A model generated the notes under the pieces. The model was given only the letters and a program-made list of their open reading frames with translations, was not told where the DNA came from and did no database searches. Positions 40,648 to 47,153 of a DNA stretch of 47,153 nt are shown piece after piece; the first letter of the stretch is position 1, and each line of letters starts with the position of its first letter. The DNA is taken from the NCBI GenBank assembly GCA_017396555.1, contig JAFQLS010000001.1:1-47153 (forward strand), in the 5' to 3' direction. A program made the position numbers and the translations under genes. The stretch is from Lachnospiraceae bacterium. Its GTDB lineage: Bacteria; Bacillota; Clostridia; Lachnospirales; Lachnospiraceae.

Positions 40648-42360
40648 TCACTGTACATTATCTGTATAAACCTTGAGACAAATATTACATTTCTGATTAG
40701 TCTCTGTATTTTCCCATTCTATTCCTCTAAGACTTATATAACCCTCTCCATCCGTAAGTTCAACTGTCTCTGTCTGATAACTGCTCACATATTCAACCGC
40801 AACCGGTCTTTTACTGTTTGGTGTATTAACCTTTACAACAACCGCAAATTTTTCACCTTTTTTTATCTTTACCGGCTCATTTAGTTTAACAGTATAGAAT
40901 CCTGAATTTTTAAAATTCCCCTCTGTATTTACTTCACCTCTTTTATTTAAGGATTGTTCTGATTCAAAAGAAGGAATAACATATATACTATAATCCGTAT
41001 CTTTACCGACAGCATACATTCCGACCGCCTTAATAATTTCATCATTCTCTGCTGTATATACATTAGCAAAATAGGCTATTTCCTTACCATAACCAAGCAT
41101 ACCTACCATTCCGCATAAATCGCTCTGGTAAAGCTTTGCATAATTATTTGCAGGTTCAATCTTAGTATACACCAAACTATGAACAGCTATATTTGTATCA
41201 TAATATGATACATAGAAATTTCCGTCCTCTCCAAAATCCTCTCCCCAACTGTTTCTACATAAAAATGCCCCGTCAGCCTCTGGTACAGTAGTAAAATTCT
41301 CCTTAGGATAATTATCATCCCAACCAATAATTACCACATCATGATTAGGCTTTTCAGTTCCGATATAGCAATAACTATTTTGCTCATAATTATAAAATCC
41401 TGAATATTGAATATCATTATTAGTTCCCGCCATATATATAAAGGATTCTACTCCGCCATACTTAAAAATCATTTCTTTGACTTCTTCTATATTTTTACCC
41501 TCAATAAGTTGTGCCTCCTGCACATGCAAAACAGCAGAAAGTGTATCATCTGTTTCTCCATCACCATAAGGGTCATCTTTCTCAAGTACCGGTCCCTTCC
41601 ATGAAGTAAGATAGGCAATGGCCATATTATAATCTCCACCTTCATTTTGCATAATATTAAATGGATTATTCATGCTCATATGATCCTCAGAAAAATCATA
41701 TTTGTTCTCCGGAAGCAATGTGCTTTCCAGTGCTGTTAATGCTGAAAAAGCCCAACATGTACCATATTGCCCCTGATCCTTTACAGAAGGTACCCTTCTA
41801 TTCTCAACATAACTATATTTGTAAGGCAATTTTCTTCTGGTCGAATCAGAGTTAATAACTGTACCAACATTCAAAATACCATCCCATGTAAATGAATACT
41901 TTAAGGTATCACATAATACATTAATAGGTACATATGCCTTACCATTGATAATTTCCGGCATACTTTTACTCTCTGCTTTAATACCATTTACAACAATTTG
42001 GTTTTTGTCAAGGCTCATAGATATTATATCAACGCCCTTTTCAACCTTTACTCTTGAACCCTCATAATAATTTGTAGCACAGTCAAAGGCTTCAATTACC
42101 TCGTCTACACTCATCATAATATTTCGATTGCTACTCATATACATATCATCTTTTACTGAAGAAAATTCCTTTCCGTCAACTGTTAATGTAAATGTATTAT
42201 TATTTACAACCGATGCAATTATAGGATTCCATTCATACACATATTCAACTGTGTTTTCGTCTTTTTCTACATATTCTCTTATAGAATATCCATATAGTGC
42301 TCCCACTAAAAGCAGCAACACAACTATGGGTACATACGTCAATACTAATTTATGTTTCAA
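40648..42360 (-). CDS. Secreted C1-family (papain-like) peptidase with stalk domain
   Basis: 570 residues. An N-terminal span (about 5-25) is followed by a copper-amine-oxidase N-terminal-like domain (about 50-165: LTVDGKEF, VNGIKAES, AYVPINVLCDTLKYSF), used as an extracellular stalk in Clostridia. The papain-like domain comes next: the oxyanion Gln and nucleophile Cys in DQGQYGTCWAFSA (about 192-204), His in HDVVIIGWDDNY and Asn in CRNSWGEDFG. The last 150 residues form a beta-rich 'lectin-like' module often joined to this peptidase. Start is TTG 42360, with GGAGATA ten bases upstream, overlapping the preceding stop as TTGA. It probably acts on surface or wall-linked proteins. Confidence 0.88.
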   Translation of the reverse strand: MKHKLVLTYVPIVVLLLLVGALYGYSIREYVEKDENTVEYVYEWNPIIASVVNNNTFTLTVDGKEFSSVKDDMYMSSNRNIMMSVDEVIEAFDCATNYYEGSRVKVEKGVDIISMSLDKNQIVVNGIKAESKSMPEIINGKAYVPINVLCDTLKYSFTWDGILNVGTVINSDSTRRKLPYKYSYVENRRVPSVKDQGQYGTCWAFSALTALESTLLPENKYDFSEDHMSMNNPFNIMQNEGGDYNMAIAYLTSWKGPVLEKDDPYGDGETDDTLSAVLHVQEAQLIEGKNIEEVKEMIFKYGGVESFIYMAGTNNDIQYSGFYNYEQNSYCYIGTEKPNHDVVIIGWDDNYPKENFTTVPEADGAFLCRNSWGEDFGEDGNFYVSYYDTNIAVHSLVYTKIEPANNYAKLYQSDLCGMVGMLGYGKEIAYFANVYTAENDEIIKAVGMYAVGKDTDYSIYVIPSFESEQSLNKRGEVNTEGNFKNSGFYTVKLNEPVKIKKGEKFAVVVKVNTPNSKRPVAVEYVSSYQTETVELTDGEGYISLRGIEWENTETNQKCNICLKVYTDNVQ

Positions 42361-43520
42361 TTCTTATTATCTCCATTCCTTCTCTTCGGTGGTTTTTCAC
42401 CTGCAAACTGATAAAAATATGTTTTTATCATACCATTATATATTTTTCTATTTTTTGTTGCTTTAAGCCCCATATCAGCTTCTGCATTTTCATACGAAGT
42501 TATTATATATGCTGACCATTTATCTAAATTTCGATACCTGTCACCAATTTCTCTATATAATGCCGGAAGTGCTTCTTTTTCCTCTAATCTTTCACCATAT
42601 GGAGGATTTGTAATGATAAAACCATATTTTTTAGGATGACTCAGCTCACTTAAAGCTCTTTGCTGCAAATGTATCAAATGTGAAACACCTGCCATCTCCG
42701 CATTTTGTCTTGCCGCTTTAATAACATCGGCATCAATGTCATATCCTTGTATATCAGTCTCAATATGATCATCAATCAAATCATTAGCTTCTTCTATTGC
42801 ATCATACCAATTTCTTTTAGCAATAATATTAGTCCACTTTTCTGCTGTAAATTCTCTGTTCATACCAGGAGCAATATTGGCCGCTATCATAGCCGCTTCA
42901 ATGGGAAATGTTCCACTTCCGCAGAAAGGATCAACAAGTATCCTGTCCTTCTTCCATGGTGTTAATAAAATCAATGCTGCTGCAAGAGTCTCTGAAATCG
43001 GTGCTTTCGCAGCCATCTGTCTATAACCTCTTTTATGTAAAGATTCACCTGTTGTATCAAGTGCTATAGTAATCTGGTCTTTATTATTAAATATTCTGAT
43101 TGGATATTCATTCCCTGTTTCCTCAAACCATGAAACATTATAATACCCTTTCATTCTTTCAACTATAGCCTTTTTTGCCAGACGTTGAAGGTCAGAACTA
43201 CTATATAATTTACTTTTTATTGTACTTGCCTTAGTAACCCAGAACTTCCCATCCTTTGGTATGTAGTTTTCGAAAGGCAAGGCCTTAACCTTTTCAAAAA
43301 ATTCATCAAATGTATATGCACTAAATTTTCCGATCTGAATCATAACTCTTTCGGTAGTACGTAGAAATATATTTGCTCTGCAAACAGCTTCTTCATCACC
43401 TTCAAAGGTAACTCTTCCATCTTCAACCTGAAGTATTTCATAACCTAAATCTATAATTTCTCTTTTTAATACTGCCTCTAGTCCGAAATGACATGGTGCA
43501 ATTAATGTAAATCTATTCAA
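42357..43520 (-). CDS. THUMP-domain class I SAM RNA methyltransferase (YpsC/RlmL-N type)
   Basis: 387 residues. A ferredoxin-like and THUMP region (about 1-165) binds RNA. The methyltransferase part shows LVDPFCGSGTFPIEAAMIA (motif I), DIDADVIKAARQNAEMAG and the N-methylating motif NPPYGERL. The family makes N2-methylguanosine in 23S rRNA; the exact site is not shown by sequence. There is no second methyltransferase domain as in enterobacterial RlmL. The start is TTG 43520 (codons for N-R-F-T follow), with GGAGAATT upstream and no nearby ATG. It heads an operon with the C1 peptidase, amidase, rdgB and phosphoesterase. Confidence 0.93.
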   Translation of the reverse strand: MNRFTLIAPCHFGLEAVLKREIIDLGYEILQVEDGRVTFEGDEEAVCRANIFLRTTERVMIQIGKFSAYTFDEFFEKVKALPFENYIPKDGKFWVTKASTIKSKLYSSSDLQRLAKKAIVERMKGYYNVSWFEETGNEYPIRIFNNKDQITIALDTTGESLHKRGYRQMAAKAPISETLAAALILLTPWKKDRILVDPFCGSGTFPIEAAMIAANIAPGMNREFTAEKWTNIIAKRNWYDAIEEANDLIDDHIETDIQGYDIDADVIKAARQNAEMAGVSHLIHLQQRALSELSHPKKYGFIITNPPYGERLEEKEALPALYREIGDRYRNLDKWSAYIITSYENAEADMGLKATKNRKIYNGMIKTYFYQFAGEKPPKRRNGDNKN

Positions 43521-43619
43521 AATAATTCTCCATTTCCTAATAAATTATTGTCACTTATATATTAAAGCCACTAACTTTTAATGTCAAGGTCGATTGGCTA
43601 CTTCCGTCATTCAATAAAA

Positions 43620-43653
43620 TGGGAGTTGCTACCATATAGGTTCACAACTCCCA
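43620..43653 (-). terminator. Terminator of the Asn-rich repeat gene
   Basis: A perfect 9-bp stem (TGGGAGTTG with 43645-43653) around a 16-base loop, then ATTTTATTG on the minus strand, 20 bases after the stop codon. Confidence 0.55.
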
Positions 43654-43673
43654 CTCATCTAATCTAGCCTTTA

Positions 43674-43814
43674 TTACTTATAGCTATTTGAAGATTTGTT
43701 CTTAGATGTGTTATTTGCATTGTTTGCGTTGTTTGCATTGTTTGCGTTGTTTGCGTTATTTGCGTTATTTGCATTCTTTGAATTGTTTGCATTTTTTGTG
43801 TTATTACTTGTCAT
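43674..43814 (-). CDS. 46-residue Ala-Asn-Asn repeat protein
   Basis: A short frame with a strong ribosome binding site (AGGAGG five bases before ATG 43814) and its own terminator. About half of the residues are Asn. The N-terminal part reads MTSNNTKNANNSKN, then seven Ala-Asn-Asn units, then TSKNKSSNSYK. The Lys, Ser and Tyr at both ends and the fixed GCA-AA(C/T)-AA(C/T) codons show a real, repeat-grown protein rather than noise. No signal or hydrophobic part exists. The putative promoter fits forespore sigma-G, and some spore-core proteins are small and Asn/Lys-rich, so a spore role is possible but unproven. I know of no named family. Confidence 0.72.
   Translation of the reverse strand: MTSNNTKNANNSKNANNANNANNANNANNANNANNTSKNKSSNSYK
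43710..43772. repeat. Seven 9-bp tandem repeats coding for Ala-Asn-Asn
   Basis: 63 bases of GCA-AAY-AAY on the minus strand. Units differ only at the third bases of the Asn codons, so the array is young or kept homogeneous. Copy-number change keeps the frame. Confidence 0.9.
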
Positions 43815-43852
43815 AATTGCCTCCTAAAACACTTTGTTATCAGTTACAATCT

Positions 43853-43882
43853 TATTATGTGATTTTTCAAAAAAATTATTCC
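43853..43882 (-). promoter_or_regulatory. Candidate sigma-G-type sporulation promoter
   Basis: Minus strand: GGAATA, 17 bases, CATAATA. This matches the Bacillus sigma-G pattern (GHATR, 17-18 bases, CATnHTA) completely. No acceptable sigma-A promoter was seen at this position. The transcript would start about 30 bases before the repeat-protein ATG. Confidence 0.42.
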
Positions 43883-43915
43883 GAAAAATTTTTTTAATTT
43901 TTTTTAAAATAATGC

Positions 43916-43944
43916 TTGCATTCTTCGACAGAATATGATAAATT
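43916..43944 (+). promoter_or_regulatory. Promoter of the candidate small RNA
   Basis: Plus strand: TTGCAT, 17 bases, TAAATT, with TG one base before the -10 (extended -10). The predicted start, seven bases on, is G43951. Confidence 0.55.
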
Positions 43945-43950
43945 ATTCGT

Positions 43951-44057
43951 GTAAAGAGAAATATCCCTTCAAAACATTTCTTTTTACTTATAACCCCTTA
44001 TTAATTATTTATACTCCCCTCAAAATAGCTGACGTTCGTTCGTCGGCTATTTTACTT
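43951..44057 (+). ncRNA. Candidate small regulatory RNA with C-rich loops
   Basis: About 105 bases with no start codon behind a ribosome binding site. A 12-bp stem (43951-43962 with 43976-43987, one G-T pair) begins at the predicted transcription start; its loop contains ATCCCTTC. A 34-base single-stranded stretch follows with ACCCCTT and CTCCCCTC. A 13-bp stem (44022-44034 with 44041-44053, loop TTCGTT) then ends in CTATTTTAC. Unpaired CCC motifs that can pair with Shine-Dalgarno sequences are the hallmark of Gram-positive small RNAs such as RsaE/RoxS. The T run after the last stem is short. It diverges from the Asn-rich gene. Confidence 0.5.
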
Positions 44058-44100
44058 TGTAACAAAGCGGACAAGTCCACTTCAAACTCCCTATAACATA

Positions 44101-44138
44101 AAAAAATAGTATTCCGAATTCTCTAACTCGGAATACTA
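44101..44138 (-). terminator. Terminator of the zinc phospholipase C-like gene
   Basis: A perfect 11-bp stem (TAGTATTCCGA with 44128-44138), a 10-base loop that includes the gene's stop codon, then T6 or more on the minus strand. Coding sequence and terminator overlap. Confidence 0.78.
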
Positions 44139-45073
44139 CAATCCAAACCACTGTGATATGAATTATTACAAATCAAACTATCTAATAGGTCAAAATCAAT
44201 ATCTGCATTTTTAATGATTTCATTTCCAACATTATTAATAAGTGTAATATAATAAGATTGGGCTTCATCCATTAATTCTAAAAAGGATTTTCTTGACTTA
44301 TGTTTCAAATCCCACGGATTCTTCCATTCAGCCTTTTTTTCATTTAAAGGATCATCCCAAACCATATCCTTGTTCGCAACCATAAATAATGGTGCTGCTG
44401 ATACACTTCCAAGTACTATCTTTTCAGCCATTGCCAAGGCTCTTTTCTTATAACCATTTTTATCATTTAACATACCATTACTATAATAAAAACTTGTTAT
44501 TGAAATTTCCATAAGCTTATTACTTGATTTTATATATGGATATGTCTTATTACACGCATTATTAAGAATTTTTGCAATAATTTTTGTACTATAAGCATCA
44601 AGCTTTATGGTGTTTTCCTGTCTAAAATCAACAACACTCTTTCCTTTCAATTTATCTAGCAAAAGAAAATCAATATCTGTTTCAAAATCGGTATGCTTTC
44701 CAAAATAATCCTTACCTTTATTCAAATAACCTGTTCTATAATAAATATAAGGATGACATTTAGTATCCATAGAATAATGCCCTAAAAATCCTAACAAATA
44801 CGCCAAACCTATATTCTTTTTAGAATCATTTAATCCATTTACCTCTTCTATAAGATTATGCAAAAATCTGCCCGTATCGTATACATGCATAACTGACGCA
44901 AGCCTTTTCTTATTTCCCGTAAACGAATACGGAAAATAAAAAAATACATCCGGTCCCTGTAAGCCTAATGAAAAAGCTTTCTTATTTTCCCTTATTACAT
45001 TTCTAAGATTTTTCTCTTTAATATTTTTTACTGTTTCACATCCAAACAAATAATGAGTAATAAATCCCGGCAT
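44123..45073 (-). CDS. Zinc-dependent phospholipase C family protein
   Basis: 316 residues. Metal ligands of the phospholipase C/P1 nuclease fold can be seen: MPGFITHYLFG (His at the N-terminus), GLQGPDVFFY (Asp), HVYDTGRFLHN and LGFLGHYSMDTKCHPYIYY (His/Asp/His). This is the PF00882-like group common in Clostridia, without signal peptide, unlike secreted alpha-toxin. Substrate uncertain. AAGGAGAGG precedes the ATG. It follows a DUF3592 gene by 20 bases, in the same direction; a strong terminator overlaps its last codons. Confidence 0.86.
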   Translation of the reverse strand: MPGFITHYLFGCETVKNIKEKNLRNVIRENKKAFSLGLQGPDVFFYFPYSFTGNKKRLASVMHVYDTGRFLHNLIEEVNGLNDSKKNIGLAYLLGFLGHYSMDTKCHPYIYYRTGYLNKGKDYFGKHTDFETDIDFLLLDKLKGKSVVDFRQENTIKLDAYSTKIIAKILNNACNKTYPYIKSSNKLMEISITSFYYSNGMLNDKNGYKKRALAMAEKIVLGSVSAAPLFMVANKDMVWDDPLNEKKAEWKNPWDLKHKSRKSFLELMDEAQSYYITLINNVGNEIIKNADIDFDLLDSLICNNSYHSGLDCSIPS

Positions 45074-45093
45074 TTTCCCTCTCCTTCTTAATT

Positions 45094-45552
45094 CTATACA
45101 GATTTAGCTCTCTTTGATTTACCTGCAAATGAACATATTATTATAATAAAGCCACCAAGTGCAAGTACTCCGCCTACCACATACAGAATAATGCCTACCA
45201 CATTTAATCCATATTTTAATCTAAACTCTGATGGATTTAAAGGATCACAATATATGGTAACCTTGTTTCCTATTCGCATTGAAGACGTATAATATGATAA
45301 TCGAACATTTTCATATGAATTACCATCAAACTCATACGAAATAAATACTGTATGTTCTGTGTCATATTCCTCATCTAATCTATCATATTCTACTTCTTCC
45401 TTAATATCAACAATAGTCGCTTCTGTTTCAACTGCTGTATCCATAAAATCGGAATGACTTTTATTAATAAAATATCCTCCTAAAATCAGTCCTGTCGCAA
45501 AAAGCATAAAACCTAATCCTACAATTAATGTTATCCAATTAACCTTTTTCAT
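45094..45552 (-). CDS. DUF3592 family membrane protein
   Basis: 152 residues: a first span (about 6-28), an external beta-rich domain (VETEATIVDIKEEVEYD, HTVFISYEFDGNSYENVRL, GNKVTIYCDPLNPSEFRL), a last span (about 116-142) and a basic end. The domain plan is that of DUF3592, whose function is unknown. TGGAGGAAG precedes the ATG. It is between the AEC transporter and zinc phospholipase genes with short gaps of 19-20 bases, so probably one operon. A related domain appears in the membrane protein at 32129. Confidence 0.85.
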   Translation of the reverse strand: MKKVNWITLIVGLGFMLFATGLILGGYFINKSHSDFMDTAVETEATIVDIKEEVEYDRLDEEYDTEHTVFISYEFDGNSYENVRLSYYTSSMRIGNKVTIYCDPLNPSEFRLKYGLNVVGIILYVVGGVLALGGFIIIICSFAGKSKRAKSV

Positions 45553-45571
45553 AATCTTCCTCCATATAGTA

Positions 45572-46495
45572 TTAAATATTCATAAGTGCCGAAATAATCG
45601 GTATTGATATTACCGAAATAATAGTAGATAATGCTACTCCTCTGGTTGCTAATTCAAAATCACCATCATATTCCTGTGTAAGCATAGCAACCATACTTGC
45701 AACAGGTGTCGCAAGCATAACAAACATTACATTAACTATAATATCGTTTGTAACAAATAGCCTTATCAACCAAATTCCTACAATTGGAATTATAAATTGT
45801 TTAAACAAACAAAACAACAATAATTTTATATCTGTTACCATATTTTTCAAATTAATTGTTGCAAATGATGCTCCTATAATCATCATACTTAATGGTGCAG
45901 TAAGATTTCCAAGCATTCCGCAGCTCTCTTTAATAACATAAGGAATTGGAATTCCTATAACAAATATTAATATTGCAATAACACTTGCTATTGTACCTAT
46001 ATTCAAAATGGATTTGATAAGACTGCCACCTTCTTTATCTTTTGTCACATCCTTTCGCAACATCGCTACCCCATATGTATAAATCAGAACATTAAATGGA
46101 ATCACATATATTGCAGCATATAAAAGTCCGTTATCTCCAACAAAACTTCTTACAATTGGCATACCCATAAAACTAATATTTGAAAAAACGACCATTATGC
46201 TATAAGTGTTAAGACTTCCCTTACTCATCATAAACATCCTCGGAATTATAAATGATATTCCTATTAATAAGGCATATGCTATAATGGTTACCAATACCAT
46301 AATTACAAGGCTTTCACCTTTAATTTTGCTATTATCACCCATTACACTTGATAATATCATTGCAGGATTAGCTATATATAGAACAATCCCTGATATTCTT
46401 TTATTAATGCTTTCAGTTAAAATGTCCTTCTTAAATGCTATATATCCCACAAGCATTATAATAAATAATACCGACATCTGTTCAATTGCTACCAT
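45572..46495 (-). CDS. AEC family transporter (auxin efflux carrier-like)
   Basis: 307 residues with ten predicted membrane spans in two bundles of five, joined by a short central loop (about 148-160, rich in Lys and Asp). Conserved pieces: VGYIAFKKDILTE after the first span, NPAMILSS, NISFMGMPIVRSFVG and the closing PVASMVAMLTQEYDGD. Bacterial members export organic acids or other small anions; substrate unknown. AGGAGGATAG precedes the ATG. It heads the operon with the DUF3592 and phospholipase-like genes. Confidence 0.9.
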   Translation of the reverse strand: MVAIEQMSVLFIIMLVGYIAFKKDILTESINKRISGIVLYIANPAMILSSVMGDNSKIKGESLVIMVLVTIIAYALLIGISFIIPRMFMMSKGSLNTYSIMVVFSNISFMGMPIVRSFVGDNGLLYAAIYVIPFNVLIYTYGVAMLRKDVTKDKEGGSLIKSILNIGTIASVIAILIFVIGIPIPYVIKESCGMLGNLTAPLSMMIIGASFATINLKNMVTDIKLLLFCLFKQFIIPIVGIWLIRLFVTNDIIVNVMFVMLATPVASMVAMLTQEYDGDFELATRGVALSTIISVISIPIISALMNI

Positions 46496-46527
46496 CCTTC
46501 TATCCTCCTAGTTATTAGTATTTCACT

Positions 46528-46690
46528 TTACTGCATTTTTAAGCAAATAGAATATACAATTTCAAAGCTTTCATCCTCAAATGGCAATCTCTCAAGCATA
46601 TTAAAACATCTTGCCTCTAAAATCTCCGGAAAGTTTCTCTTAATGTTATTTATTGCATTAAAGGTATATTTTTTGCTCCTCCTTATTACA
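46528..46690 (-). pseudogene. Gene remnant without start codon
   Basis: An open stretch of more than 50 codons ending in TAA at 46528, with protein-like composition (YTFNAINNIKRNFPEILEA, MLERLPFEDESFEIVYS). It lacks any ATG, GTG or TTG behind the AGGAGGAG at about 46677-46684 and an in-frame TAG lies upstream. The PFEDESFEIVYS part resembles a motif of SAM methyltransferases. Probably a decayed or truncated gene; the family is uncertain. Confidence 0.45.
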
Positions 46691-46696
46691 AAAAAA

Positions 46697-46816
46697 TTAA
46701 TAATTCTTGTATGCGTCCTCTTTTGCCTCTTCTAATGTGTCATACTCTTTACTAAAACACCTACCAGCACCATTATCAACCTCTAATTTCCATTTACCTG
46801 AATGTACTTCAAAGCA
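46697..46816 (-). pseudogene. Remnant of a small protein gene
   Basis: Forty codons (CFEVHSGKWKLEVDNGAG, then YDTLEEAKEDAYKNY and TAA) directly after an in-frame TGA at 46817-46819, with no usable start codon. Composition is that of a real protein tail. It overlaps nothing and lies right after the truncated beta-lactamase-family gene. Its origin is not recognised. Confidence 0.45.
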
Positions 46817-46826
46817 TCACTCTTCT

Positions 46827-47153
46827 TTACCCCGCGATAGCTTCTACAATGTTTTTTTCAATATATTCCACTCTGTCAAAAACCATAGGCTTAAAATGCG
46901 CTGTTATGGCTACTACAATTTGATTTTTTCTATCAACATATATAATATTACCGCCATCACCAATAGCAGCAATTACCTCTCTTGTTCTATGAGGAAGCCA
47001 CCACAAAAAACCATAATCCTGATTCCCAAATTTCTCATCGGTAGATATATAGGATTTTGTCACCATTTCAATCCAATTCTCACTTATAATACGAGTATTA
47101 TTATAAACACCGTTATTAAGCACCATCAAACCTATCTGTGCCATTTCATAAGC
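46827..47153 (-). CDS. C-terminal part of a beta-lactamase-family serine hydrolase (partial)
   Basis: The frame enters from beyond the right edge; 108 residues are visible and the ATG at 47144 is internal (AYEMAQIGLMVLNNGVY). The segment MAQIGLMVLNNGVYNNTRIIS, then YGFLWW and IAAIGDGGNIIYVDRKNQIVV matches the end of class C beta-lactamase-like hydrolases (PF00144); GDGGN is the site of the usual HxGxx-type catalytic motif. Such proteins are mostly peptidases or esterases, not resistance enzymes. The active-site SxxK lies outside the window. Confidence 0.82.
   Translation of the reverse strand, partial: AYEMAQIGLMVLNNGVYNNTRIISENWIEMVTKSYISTDEKFGNQDYGFLWWLPHRTREVIAAIGDGGNIIYVDRKNQIVVAITAHFKPMVFDRVEYIEKNIVEAIAG

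Noticed and set aside
43710-43772. Short regular repeats as a possible CRISPR array
   Set aside because: The unit is only 9 bp, without spacers, and stays in frame in a good coding sequence; no cas gene is present.
44055-44080. Small hairpin CTTTG-TAA-CAAAG as the end of the candidate small RNA
   Set aside because: Its 5-bp stem is weak and without a T run; the stronger 13-bp stem just before it is the better terminator candidate.

Overview
The window looks like chromosomal DNA of an AT-rich, low-GC Gram-positive anaerobe, most likely a gut Lachnospiraceae (Clostridia). The basis is strong AGGAGG-type ribosome binding sites, near-consensus sigma-A promoters, many Clostridia-type families (DUF1836, DUF4364, TIGR01212 radical SAM, YerC/YecD), the tig-clpP-clpX-lon order, and tRNA genes without encoded CCA. 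Species cannot be fixed from this sequence.

Layout. 1-7.8 kb (minus): a PspA envelope-stress module (PspA, a YdjG-like zinc-ribbon membrane protein, a YdjI-like SPFH protein), then pcrA, two small membrane proteins and the rRNA methyltransferase rlmD. 8.0-8.7 kb (plus): a DUF1836 regulator-like gene. 8.73-12.42 kb: a complete IS4-type element of about 3.7 kb with 18-bp inverted repeats. It sits in the loop of a transcription terminator and carries three small non-transposition genes (zinc ribbon, possible immunity protein, SUKH/SMI1-KNR4 protein) besides its DDE transposase. 12.4-20.1 kb: an orphan substrate-binding lipoprotein, a PHP phosphatase with a TrpR-like regulator, a cold-shock protein, hslO with a methyltransferase, small membrane, SEC-C and DUF4364 proteins, and a radical SAM protein. 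20.1-26.9 kb (minus): tig-clpP-clpX-lon-malic enzyme, i.e. protein folding and proteolysis plus central metabolism. 27-34.6 kb: DJ-1, CYTH, GH13 amylase, HD-GYP, EamA transporter, tRNA-Leu, a membrane protein and a GH3 lipoprotein. 34.6-37.7 kb: an FtsX/MacB-type ABC transporter that ends six bases before an orphan 3' piece of a tRNA. 37.86-38.42 kb: a six-tRNA operon (Pro, Gly, Arg, His, Gln, Lys) read from a perfect consensus promoter. 38.5-43.5 kb: a THUMP RNA methyltransferase, a C1-family peptidase, an amidase, rdgB and a phosphodiesterase in one overlapping operon. 43.5-44.1 kb: a gene-poor interval holding a 46-residue Ala-Asn-Asn repeat protein with a sporulation-type promoter and, divergently, a probable small RNA with C-rich loops. 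44.1-47.15 kb: a zinc phospholipase C-like protein, a DUF3592 protein, an AEC transporter, two gene remnants and a truncated beta-lactamase-family gene.

The least ordinary items are: (i) the cargo-carrying insertion element, with inward-facing terminators at both ends, its own palindromic operator in the cargo promoter and a repeat-filled spacer; (ii) the candidate small RNA at 43951-44057; (iii) the unannotated Asn-rich repeat protein next to it; (iv) the orphan tRNA 3' fragment after the ABC operon. All calls come from reading the sequence; no database search was run.
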